37,059 nucleotides of DNA, from contig NZ_SLUB01000045.1 in assembly GCF_004799755.1 (NCBI RefSeq), positions 1 to 37,059 on the forward strand, in the 5' to 3' direction. Both the position numbers and the translations under genes were made by a program. Under the pieces are notes generated by a model. The model was not told the origin of the DNA and searched no databases. It was given only the letters and a program-made list of their open reading frames with translations. Shown piece by piece: positions 17,336-24,586 of this stretch (position 1 is the stretch's first letter; each line of letters begins with the position of its first letter). The DNA is from Bacillus timonensis. GTDB lineage: Bacteria; Bacillota; Bacilli; Bacillales; Bacillaceae_L.

Positions 17336-17353
17336 ATGATACACCGGAAGTGA
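17336..17353 (+). CDS. Possible five-residue leader ORF (MIHRK) behind a perfect Shine-Dalgarno
   Basis: AAAGGAGGTGAT at about 17323-17334 matches the complement of the 16S rRNA 3' end over about 12 bases, yet the ATG behind it opens only ATG ATA CAC CGG AAG TGA. The real tctC start is about 95 bases further on. It may be a leader peptide. It may instead be a ribosome-binding mRNA stabiliser (STAB-SD type, as described for Bacillus 5' leaders), with the short ORF incidental. Confidence 0.35.
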   Translation: MIHRK

Positions 17354-17447
17354 TTATGATTTGATCTTTTAGTTATGTCGTAATAGCGGACGGAAAAGGC
17401 ATTTAAAGAACAAATGATTTGTGTAAATTAATAGGGGGTAATTGATA

Positions 17448-18512
17448 ATGAAATTACGTGCACTTTTTTCACTTCTAGCCGTTTTAGTCATGGTTATGCT
17501 TGCGGCGTGCTCTAATGTAGGATCCGGCAATAGTGGAGCAGAAAAGGAACCACAAAAACAAGAGGAAACTTCTAATGGAATTGGCGGCACAGTTACTGGT
17601 GTTGTTCAATGGGCTGCAGGTGGAGCTGCTGACACAGTTTCACGTGCTATTGCCCCTCTGGTTGAAAAAGAATTAGGTCAATCAATCGTAGTAACGAACA
17701 AACCAGGTGCTACAGGTGCGATTGCTTTACAATATGTACTTGACCAAAAGTCAGACGGAAGAACTATTTTATTTGCTGCAGAAAATCCTGCATTATACGG
17801 AGTATTAGATATTTCTCACAAAGGTTTTGAAGATTTATATCCAATCAATATTTTCTCAGGTGCAATGTCCGCTTTGATTGTTCCAAAGGATTCTAAGTAT
17901 CAAACACCAGCGGATCTAATCGATGATGCTAAGGCTAACCCTGGAAAAATCCAAATGGGTTCTACTGGACCAGGAGGACAACCATTCGTTGTTTCTACCA
18001 TGTTATCCGAAGTGACAGGTGCTGAATTTAACCTCGTACCATATGATGGTGACGGTCCATTGGTAACTGCTGTTTTAGGAAAACATCTTGATGCCTCTGC
18101 AGTAGGATTAACAGCTGCACTTGAAAGCGCTAAAGCGGGGGAAATTAAAATCTTAGCTCTTATCCACAATGAACCACTTGAAGTGGAAGGCTTAGGATCT
18201 GTTGTACCAATTACAGATGATATTCCTGAAATGGATAAATTTTTACCATGGGGTCCTTTTTACGGTGCATGGGTTAAAAATGATACTCCAGATAATATCA
18301 AGCAAGAATTAATTGATGCATTTGGTAAAGCTCAACAAGAAAAAGATTTCCAAGACTTCGTTAAACGTACAAATGGCGTTTCCCTTGGTCTTTCTGGTGA
18401 TGATGCGGTTAAATTCTGGAAAGAGTGGCAATCTAAAACAGCGTGGTTATTACATGATGCTGGAGTAACAAAAACAAGTCCAGAAGAATTCAATATCGAA
18501 AAAATGCATTAA
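17448..18512 (+). CDS. tctC: Tripartite tricarboxylate transporter substrate-binding lipoprotein TctC
   Basis: 354 residues from ATG 17448; GGGGGT lies about 9 bases upstream, while the in-frame TTG at 17442 is too close to it. A lipoprotein signal (VMVMLAAC) anchors the protein outside the membrane, followed by an acidic linker. The mature part has WAAGGAADTVSRAIAPLVEKELGQ and VTNKPGATGAIA, the two ligand-loop signatures of the TctC/Bug family, which grip a carboxylate through backbone contacts. It feeds TctAB. It is the first gene of the operon, 227 bases ahead of tctB. The ligand is unknown; family members bind citrate, aromatic acids, dicarboxylates and others. Confidence 0.95.
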   Translation: MKLRALFSLLAVLVMVMLAACSNVGSGNSGAEKEPQKQEETSNGIGGTVTGVVQWAAGGAADTVSRAIAPLVEKELGQSIVVTNKPGATGAIALQYVLDQKSDGRTILFAAENPALYGVLDISHKGFEDLYPINIFSGAMSALIVPKDSKYQTPADLIDDAKANPGKIQMGSTGPGGQPFVVSTMLSEVTGAEFNLVPYDGDGPLVTAVLGKHLDASAVGLTAALESAKAGEIKILALIHNEPLEVEGLGSVVPITDDIPEMDKFLPWGPFYGAWVKNDTPDNIKQELIDAFGKAQQEKDFQDFVKRTNGVSLGLSGDDAVKFWKEWQSKTAWLLHDAGVTKTSPEEFNIEKMH

Positions 18513-18562
18513 ACCTTTTATTAGATAGATAGAATGAATAAAAGTTGATGATCAGAATATAG

Positions 18563-18614
18563 CCTCTGCCGTTTTCATCCATTTCCCTTCTTATATTTGA
18601 TATTAAAGCAGAGG
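18563..18614 (+). other. Long-loop hairpin between tctC and tctB
   Basis: CCTCTGC (18563-18569) can pair with GCAGAGG (18608-18614) around a loop of about 38 bases, with no T-run after it. It could be an mRNA processing or stabilising element giving more binding protein than permease. The case is weak. Confidence 0.3.
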
Positions 18615-18739
18615 TTTGGGGTTGTTATTACAAACAGAGGCATAATATTCTATTTTTCCTAAAAATTGTAACCATCAATATGGTTATTGCATGATGACTA
18701 AAGGAAATCTATAAGAAATTTATATATTGAAAGAGTTGA

Positions 18740-19225
18740 ATGAAAATGACAATGAATCGAATAATTCCACCATTTCTTATTCTTTTAGCCTTTGGTTTCT
18801 TCGCTTTATGTTTCACTGTGGAGGGACATAAGATCACTGATCCAACTTCCGCAGTTTTTCTACCAGGTGTAACAGCAGTCTTGATGATCATTTGTTCTTT
18901 CCTTATTGCTAAAAAAGGAGTATCAGCTTCTGACCCTTCTGATGCAGTAGAAATTGATGACGACGGAAAAACCTTAGTAGAGGTTGAAAAAATAACAAGA
19001 AAACAACTAATTATTCGTTTAGTTTTGTTTGTAGTTGTAGTTTTATTATTTGCTTATCTGATGAATTACCTTAACTTTATGATTCTATCTTTTATTTATT
19101 TAATTGTAGCTATGTTTATGTTAGAGCGTAAACGCATTGTTATAAGTTTGATAAATTCAATTGTTATATCCGTAGTTTTTTATTTCCTTTTCAGTTTCGT
19201 TTTCAAGATTGTTTTTCCGTCGTAA
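18740..19225 (+). CDS. tctB: Tripartite tricarboxylate transporter small subunit TctB
   Basis: 161 residues with four hydrophobic segments: two at the N terminus (FLILLAFGFFALCF and VFLPGVTAVLMIICSFLI) and two at the C terminus. A charged cytoplasmic loop lies between (DDDGKTLVEVEKITRKQ). This is the TctB layout. It assembles with TctA to form the membrane part of the carrier. The ribosome binding site before ATG 18740 is poor, and ATG 18746 is an alternative. The gene ends 12 bases before tctA, whose ribosome binding site follows its stop directly. Confidence 0.88.
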   Translation: MKMTMNRIIPPFLILLAFGFFALCFTVEGHKITDPTSAVFLPGVTAVLMIICSFLIAKKGVSASDPSDAVEIDDDGKTLVEVEKITRKQLIIRLVLFVVVVLLFAYLMNYLNFMILSFIYLIVAMFMLERKRIVISLINSIVISVVFYFLFSFVFKIVFPS

Positions 19226-19237
19226 GGAGTGATTGAC

Positions 19238-20740
19238 ATGTTAGAAGCATTATTAATCCCATTATTAGATATCAAGCTATTGTTACTAGTGGTTTTTGGA
19301 ACGTTGTTTGGCTTTATTATAGGGGCTTTGCCCGGCTTATCAGTGACAATGGCAGTTACTCTTTTAGTATCTTTAACGTTTACATGGGATTCGACGGCAG
19401 CGATTGTTGTCATGATTTCCGTATTTTTTGGAGGAGTATATGGGGGATCAAGAACCGCGATTTTATTAAATATTCCTGGAACTGCCTCATCCTTTGTCCA
19501 AACATTTGATGGTTATCCGCTCACCAAAAGAGGAGAAGCGGGAAGAGCAATTGGTATTTCTACTATTGTCTCTATAATAGGAGGTCTAATAGGTCTTATT
19601 GTTTTAATTATTGCATCTCCACTTTTAACAAATCTTGCACTCGGATTTGCCCCAAGAGATTATTTCTTAATTATGTTATTAGGGATTCTATTAGTGGGTA
19701 GTTTAGCATCAGATTATCTACCAAAAGCCATATTTGTTGCTGGCATTGGAATATTTATTGGTTTAGTAGGTATTGATCCAATGTCAGGTGTAGGGCGTTT
19801 TACGTTTGGTAATTTACAATTGATGGGTGGAATTAACTATATTGCCTGTTTACTTGGTTTATTTGGTTTAGCTGAGGTATTAGTCCAACTTCATAACTTA
19901 GGTAGGAGTAAGGCTGATGTAATCATTAAAAATGTCATACCACCATTAGTAACAATATTAAAATACTTACCATTAACCCTTCGAACCGCAGTGATTGGAG
20001 TGGTAGTAGGTGCATTGCCTGGAGCTGGTGGGGAAATTGCATCACTATTAGCCTATGACCATGCAAAGCGTACAACTAAAAATCCTACAAGACCATTTGG
20101 AAAAGGAGCATATGAAGGATTAATTGCTCCTGAAACTGCAGTTATGTCTTGTGTTGGTGGTGCATTGATTCCGATGCTGACATTAGGGATCCCTGGAGAT
20201 GCGGTAACAGCTGTTTTAATTGGTGGGCTTTTAATTCATGGTATGAACCCAGGACCTATGCTTTTAATAAATACACCAGATATATTTTGGATCATTGTTA
20301 GTACAAGTGCAATTTCCCTTGTTTTTGTAGGGGTTTGGGGTCTATCTGGAATTCGACTTTTTGCACGTATCATATCAGTACCAAAATATATACTATTACC
20401 TATTGTTACATTTTTTACTGTTATTGGTTCTTATGGAATCCAGAACAGTGTTTCCGATGTTTATTGGATGATTGCTTTCGGTATAATTGGATATTTCATG
20501 CGAATCTTTAACTTTCCTGCAGGTCCATTAGTTTTGGGTATTATTCTTGGACCGATGATGGATAACCACTTACGAAGAGCTCTAATTTCCGAGGAAGGAA
20601 ATGTATTTAACTTCCTTATTAGTTTATTTACCCATCCGATTAGTTTAGTATTATCTCTCATTGTCATTTTCACATTATTTTCACAAACAAAAGTGTACCA
20701 TTCTCTAAAGGTGAAATTTTCCAGGGGAACTGCTGCATAA
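19238..20740 (+). CDS. tctA: Tripartite tricarboxylate transporter large permease TctA
   Basis: 500 residues from ATG 19238, with AAGGAG about 9 bases upstream (an in-frame GTG at 19229 overlaps that site). About 11-12 membrane helices. Family signatures: GALPGLSVTMAVTLLVSLTF near the N terminus, GGVYGGSRTAILLNIPGTASS, and GALPGAGGEIASLLAYDHAKR with FGKGAYEGLIAPETA in the middle. It is the translocation subunit of the secondary carrier. Last gene of the operon, closed by a strong terminator at 20744-20788 and convergent with the AroQ-type gene. Confidence 0.95.
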   Translation: MLEALLIPLLDIKLLLLVVFGTLFGFIIGALPGLSVTMAVTLLVSLTFTWDSTAAIVVMISVFFGGVYGGSRTAILLNIPGTASSFVQTFDGYPLTKRGEAGRAIGISTIVSIIGGLIGLIVLIIASPLLTNLALGFAPRDYFLIMLLGILLVGSLASDYLPKAIFVAGIGIFIGLVGIDPMSGVGRFTFGNLQLMGGINYIACLLGLFGLAEVLVQLHNLGRSKADVIIKNVIPPLVTILKYLPLTLRTAVIGVVVGALPGAGGEIASLLAYDHAKRTTKNPTRPFGKGAYEGLIAPETAVMSCVGGALIPMLTLGIPGDAVTAVLIGGLLIHGMNPGPMLLINTPDIFWIIVSTSAISLVFVGVWGLSGIRLFARIISVPKYILLPIVTFFTVIGSYGIQNSVSDVYWMIAFGIIGYFMRIFNFPAGPLVLGIILGPMMDNHLRRALISEEGNVFNFLISLFTHPISLVLSLIVIFTLFSQTKVYHSLKVKFSRGTAA

Positions 20741-20743
20741 TCT

Positions 20744-20788
20744 AAAAAGGAGTGGCACAAATTCAATAGATTTGTGCCACTCCTTTTT
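20744..20788 (+). terminator. Strong Rho-independent terminator of tctCBA
   Basis: AAAAAGGAGTGGCACAAAT (20744-20762) and its exact reverse complement (20770-20788) form a perfect 19-bp stem with a 7-base loop. The stem contains A and T runs at its base, so it can stop transcription from both sides. Confidence 0.93.
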
Positions 20789-20873
20789 GGTTGGTAAATA
20801 TTTATTGAAAATGGTTTTATCGACTTTAATCTTTTTATTCAACGCTATTTAAAATAAAACCCTTATGTTTAAA

Positions 20874-21317
20874 TCATTTTTCTTTAATTAGAGATACAGC
20901 CGCACGTAAACCAAGATAGTAGCTGTCGACTCCAAACCCACAAATTTGACCATTTGCAATTTCCGCAAAAACAGATTTATGTCTGAACTCTTCTCTTGCA
21001 TGAATATTAGACATATGAATCTCAATGATTGGTACTTCAAGAATTGCTAGAGCATCTCTCAATCCATAACTATAATGTGTCCAAGCACCTGCATTTATAA
21101 GCACAGCATCCTTCTTTTCAGAATATGCCCTATGAATTCTTTCGCACATTTCTCCTTCATGATTGGTCTGAAAGCTTTCAATCTCGACACCAAGCTCTTT
21201 TGCTAGTTCTTTAAGTCCTGCATCAATTACCTCTAAAGTTACAGTACCATATTGAACAGGATCTCTTTTACCAAACATGTTATGATTAATTCCATGTAGC
21301 ATCAATATTTTCTTCAT
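20874..21317 (-). CDS. aroQ: Type II 3-dehydroquinate dehydratase (divergent, probably catabolic)
   Basis: 147 residues, normal length for the dodecameric type II enzyme. The expected active-site residues are present: N11, R18, Y23 (RDPVQYG), N75 and H81 (INAGAWTHYS), E99, H101 and R112. The first loop is unusual: the near-universal NGPNLN is HGINHN here (H8, I10, H12), and INPGA is INAGA. The fold and chemistry (removal of water from dehydroquinate) are likely kept, but the substrate may differ. As the last gene of a catabolic operon, it could serve quinate-type breakdown rather than aromatic amino acid synthesis. Gap to the isomerase gene is 96 bases. Confidence 0.85.
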   Translation of the reverse strand: MKKILMLHGINHNMFGKRDPVQYGTVTLEVIDAGLKELAKELGVEIESFQTNHEGEMCERIHRAYSEKKDAVLINAGAWTHYSYGLRDALAILEVPIIEIHMSNIHAREEFRHKSVFAEIANGQICGFGVDSYYLGLRAAVSLIKEK

Positions 21318-21413
21318 TCTCTCTTCCCCTTACCATTAAGTTTATTATAACCCTTTTAAGTATAACTTAATTTAGAATTTTCAGCTAAATGAATTCTGTG
21401 TTTCAAAATTAGG

Positions 21414-22235
21414 TTAACTCGTATGAGAATAATTATTGAGATATTCCTTTGCAGATTGCAGACAGCGACGGGCAAATTCTTCATTTCCAAGTTCTCTTGA
21501 TCTTTTCAGATTGGGTAATTCAATCGAATATGGAATCTCTGGAATTCTATTAATGATACTTGCAATATCAATGCCACCTTCACCTACATATGACCTCTCC
21601 TCACGAAGAACACGAGTCATTTCTTCCATAGAGTCCGGAATAACTGCCGGTGCATCACATAGATGGAGATATCGAAACCATTCTCTTGGCACCGAGTCCA
21701 AGTCCTCAACCCTGTCCCTCGAGCGATGAAAATGATGGATATCGATCATTAAACCAGCATTTTCCCGATTAGCAGTATGAAGAATATCAAGTGTTCCAGC
21801 AAGATTATTTACACTTGCTATTGGTACAAACTCTAATTCTACCGTCAGACCGAAAGGTTTTGCGAGATCACAAATCTCGGCAAAACGTTCAATCGCATAA
21901 TTTCGATCATCTGTCCAAATGCTGCTGAGAATATGTCTACCACCTAGTTCAGCAGCAACTTCCATAGCTGGTAAATAGTGATTTGGATCAACTCCATCGT
22001 AAATACGAGCTAATTCAATGTCAAGAAGCTTTAACCCCGTATCAGCAAGGGCCTGTTTTGTTTCATGCATCATTTTTTTATTCTTAGCTAACTCATAATT
22101 AGGCTCGCCAGGTAACCCCATATAGATGGGGCGTAAACTAACAAAATCGTAACCAGCTCGTGCTGCTAAATAGACCATTTCGGGTGGCGGTGAATCTAAA
22201 ACTGTTAAATGCGCTAAAGAAAATTGGTTTGCCAT
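21414..22235 (-). CDS. Sugar phosphate isomerase/epimerase-like TIM-barrel protein (AP_endonuc_2 fold)
   Basis: 273 residues. Metal-ligand candidates occur in the expected order: E133 or E135 (VELEF), D165 with H167/H168 (MIDIHH), H191 (YLHLCD) and E239 (SIELPN). The superfamily includes hydroxypyruvate isomerases, xylose-isomerase-like epimerases, inosose dehydratases and 3-dehydroshikimate dehydratases. Given the dehydroquinase gene right after it, dehydroshikimate dehydratase is one option. An isomerase for a keto-sugar acid is equally possible. The ribosome binding site AGGAGG is strong. A cre site lies 43 bases before the start. Confidence 0.78.
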   Translation of the reverse strand: MANQFSLAHLTVLDSPPPEMVYLAARAGYDFVSLRPIYMGLPGEPNYELAKNKKMMHETKQALADTGLKLLDIELARIYDGVDPNHYLPAMEVAAELGGRHILSSIWTDDRNYAIERFAEICDLAKPFGLTVELEFVPIASVNNLAGTLDILHTANRENAGLMIDIHHFHRSRDRVEDLDSVPREWFRYLHLCDAPAVIPDSMEEMTRVLREERSYVGEGGIDIASIINRIPEIPYSIELPNLKRSRELGNEEFARRCLQSAKEYLNNYSHTS

Positions 22236-22277
22236 TTTTTATAAACCTCCTCTTATTATTTGGGGGTTTCTCTGATG

Positions 22278-22292
22278 GGTAATCGCTTTCAT
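22278..22292 (-). promoter_or_regulatory. cre site upstream of the TIM-barrel isomerase gene
   Basis: Minus strand ATGAAAGCGATTACC matches WTGNAANCGNWWNCW at 14 of 15 positions. It sits in the 117-base gap between the HMG-CoA-lyase-like gene and the isomerase gene. The isomerase-aroQ pair may thus have its own CcpA-controlled promoter, or CcpA may block read-through here. Confidence 0.6.
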
Positions 22293-22352
22293 TTTTTCTT
22301 GATGCTTACTACTCGATTCAGCCTCAAGTGAATCTAAATAATGTTCTACCGA

Positions 22353-23300
22353 TTAACCTAACTTTTTCTGGGATTCTGGTGTGATATGCAGATTTGAATT
22401 CGGACCTGCTTGGAGCATATAGCTTCCACCATCATGACCAAGCATTTGCTTCACTTCTTTTGCAACATTAATGGCTAAATCTAAATCTATTCCAGTATCT
22501 ATATTCATTTCATGGAATGAATGCACGAGATCTTCGGTTGCAATATTCCCTGATGCACCTGGCGCATACGGACACCCTCCCAATCCAGCAATCGAACTAT
22601 CAAAATGAATAACACCTTGCTGCAAAGCTGCAAATGCATTTGCTATCGCCATTCCACGGGTATTGTGCAAGTGCATCGAAAATGTCATTTTCGGAAACCT
22701 CTGTTTCAATTCACCTAGCATCTTGTAAACCTGTCGAGGATTAGCCATCCCCGTTGTATCCGCTAATGATACTTCATTAATTCCCATCTGGCTGTATCGA
22801 TCCAATACGTATGCAATCCGACTGATTGGCACTTTTCCTTCATAAGGACATCCAAAAGCAACGGAAATTGAACCGCCCACACCAACCCCTTTTTTTTCTG
22901 CAAATTCAATGATCGGTTCCAATTTATTAAGAGCTTCCTCGGTAGTACTGTTTGCATTCGAAATACTATGTGAATCTGTTGCAGACAACATTAATTTCAA
23001 TTTAGTAATACCTGCCTCAATCGCCCTTTCTGCTCCCTTTACATTTGGAACTAGGGCACGAAACTTGATACCAGTTAACTCTTGTGAATTTCTTACTACT
23101 TCACTCGCATCTTTTAAATTTGGTATCGCTTTAGGGTGAACAAACGATGTGATTTCCATCGATTGAATACCAATTTTTGCGAGTTCCCTGATGATATGGA
23201 GCTTCTGATCAGTTGGAATCCACTTAGGCTCAGCTTGAAATCCATCACGCGGCGCCACTTCACATATCACTACCTTTGAAGGCAATCGTAATTCTGGCAT
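22353..23300 (-). CDS. Hydroxymethylglutaryl-CoA lyase-like enzyme
   Basis: 315 residues. EVAPRDGFQ supplies R18 and D19, MHLHNTRGMA gives metal ligands H210 and H212, and GLGGCPYAPGASGN contains the catalytic cysteine C243. These are hallmarks of true HMG-CoA lyases in the DRE-TIM superfamily. The enzyme splits 3-hydroxy-3-methylglutaryl-CoA, or a similar 3-hydroxy-acyl-CoA, into acetyl-CoA and a keto acid. Its start directly follows the stop of the CoA-transferase gene with no gap, and its ribosome binding site lies inside that gene's 3' end. No leucine-degradation genes are nearby, so it probably cleaves the CoA ester made by that partner. Confidence 0.9.
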   Translation of the reverse strand: MPELRLPSKVVICEVAPRDGFQAEPKWIPTDQKLHIIRELAKIGIQSMEITSFVHPKAIPNLKDASEVVRNSQELTGIKFRALVPNVKGAERAIEAGITKLKLMLSATDSHSISNANSTTEEALNKLEPIIEFAEKKGVGVGGSISVAFGCPYEGKVPISRIAYVLDRYSQMGINEVSLADTTGMANPRQVYKMLGELKQRFPKMTFSMHLHNTRGMAIANAFAALQQGVIHFDSSIAGLGGCPYAPGASGNIATEDLVHSFHEMNIDTGIDLDLAINVAKEVKQMLGHDGGSYMLQAGPNSNLHITPESQKKLG

Positions 23301-24506
23301 TTAAATAACTCCTTTCTCTCTCAGATCATTTATTTTTTCTGTCGAAAATCCTAATTCTTCTAAAATAACATCATTATGTTCACCTAGTTCTGGTGCACGA
23401 TGGCGAATCGCTCCTGGTGTTTTAGAGAATTTCGGAACAACTCCTGGAATTTTGATTTTACCTAGTCGAGGATGCTCCACTTCTACTATATTTTCCCGGG
23501 CTTGATAATGTGGATCATTGAAAATGTCTTCTATCGTATAAATAGGGCTAATCGGAACACCAAATGTATCTGCTTTTTCAAGTAACTGCTTTTGAGTAAA
23601 GCTCTTTATCCACTCAGTTACGATGACTTGTACGTCTGTATCATTTTTCAAACGTTGCTTATTCGTGTAAAAACGCGGGTCTTTTAACATATCCTCTCTA
23701 CCCATTGCCTTAGCTAAACGATCAAATGTGGAATCAGTACTACATACTAATACGACAAATTTGCCGTCGATCGTTTCATACGTACCAGCTGGGCTTGAAT
23801 GATTCGCTAGCCCTGGACTCCTTTCTCGGATGACTTCATTTTTATCATACTCAGCAATTAAAAACTCTAGCATCCGGAACATCGACTCATAGAGACCCAT
23901 TTCCACAACTTGACCTTCAACCTCGTTATTTTTCACGAGATGGAATAAAGCACTTACCGTAGAAAAAGCAACGAATATGCCGGTTATATAATCTAATAAA
24001 GAATAAGATGGGCTGACAGGTGGACGGTCCTTAAACCCTTGTATGGCGGTGTGACCACTAAATGCTGTACTAGGTGTACCAAATCCGGCCTTGTCTTTGT
24101 ACGGACCTGTTTGCCCATACCCCGATAATCTCATCATGATTAATTTCGGGTTCGATTTTTTTAATTCTTCATACCCTAAACCCCATTTTTCTAATGTTCC
24201 CGGACGAAAATTTTCAATCAGCACGTCTACCCGTTCAATCAATTTAGTAAATATTTCTTTTCCTTCCTCTGTGCGGATATCTAGGGTAAGAGATTTTTTA
24301 TTTCGTGCCAGACCGGGCCATCGTAAAGGCTCAGTACCTTTCCAAGGTCCGACATTGCGTAATGTATCCCCTCTTCCTGGCAACTCAACCTTCGTTACAT
24401 CAGCACCTAAATCCGCAAGCAATGTTGCTCCAAAAGGTGCAGCAATCATCGTTGAAATATCTAGTATTTTCACACCTGTCAATGGTCCGTGGTTCGGCTG
24501 TGTCAT
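23301..24506 (-). CDS. CaiB/BaiF family III CoA-transferase
   Basis: 401 residues. It opens with LTGVKILDISTMIAAPFGATLLADLGADVTKVE, typical of formyl-CoA-transferase-like proteins; the catalytic aspartate fits D172 in YSLLDYITG. RNKKSLTLDI and ENFRPGTLEKWGLGY are further family blocks. It transfers CoA from a donor such as succinyl-CoA to a carboxylic acid. Coupled directly to an HMG-CoA-lyase-like gene, it most likely activates the hydroxy-acid that the lyase cleaves. Upstream is a perfect stem-loop terminator, so this pair may be expressed separately from the ThDP enzyme. GGAAGGTGAT precedes the ATG. Confidence 0.92.
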   Translation of the reverse strand: MTQPNHGPLTGVKILDISTMIAAPFGATLLADLGADVTKVELPGRGDTLRNVGPWKGTEPLRWPGLARNKKSLTLDIRTEEGKEIFTKLIERVDVLIENFRPGTLEKWGLGYEELKKSNPKLIMMRLSGYGQTGPYKDKAGFGTPSTAFSGHTAIQGFKDRPPVSPSYSLLDYITGIFVAFSTVSALFHLVKNNEVEGQVVEMGLYESMFRMLEFLIAEYDKNEVIRERSPGLANHSSPAGTYETIDGKFVVLVCSTDSTFDRLAKAMGREDMLKDPRFYTNKQRLKNDTDVQVIVTEWIKSFTQKQLLEKADTFGVPISPIYTIEDIFNDPHYQARENIVEVEHPRLGKIKIPGVVPKFSKTPGAIRHRAPELGEHNDVILEELGFSTEKINDLREKGVI

Positions 24507-24523
24507 GTGTAATCACCTTCCGT

Positions 24524-24568
24524 AAAAAACAAGTCCTATTTTTACATAAATAGAGAATAGGACTTGTT
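24524..24568 (-). terminator. Intra-cluster terminator after the ThDP enzyme gene
   Basis: AACAAGTCCTAT (24528-24539) and ATAGGACTTGTT (24557-24568) are perfect inverted repeats. On the minus strand the stem is followed by TTTT before the CaiB gene. It splits the cluster into ALDH-ADH-ThDP and CaiB-lyase-isomerase-AroQ parts, or works as an attenuator. Confidence 0.85.
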
Positions 24569-24586
24569 CTTTAGATTCATAGATTA

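Larger units (their letters stand above)
16911..17447. other. 537-base divergent control region between the membrane protein and tctC
   Basis: Contains, left to right: a 10-codon minus-strand mini-ORF at 17002-17034 (basic, behind AGAGGTGG); a cre-like site (17129-17143); the operator palindrome (17309-17320); and a perfect Shine-Dalgarno with a 5-codon ORF (17321-17353). The rest is AT-rich. Minus strand TTGATT ... TACTAT around 17060-17090 could be the promoter of the membrane protein gene, but the spacing is not ideal. Confidence 0.55.
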
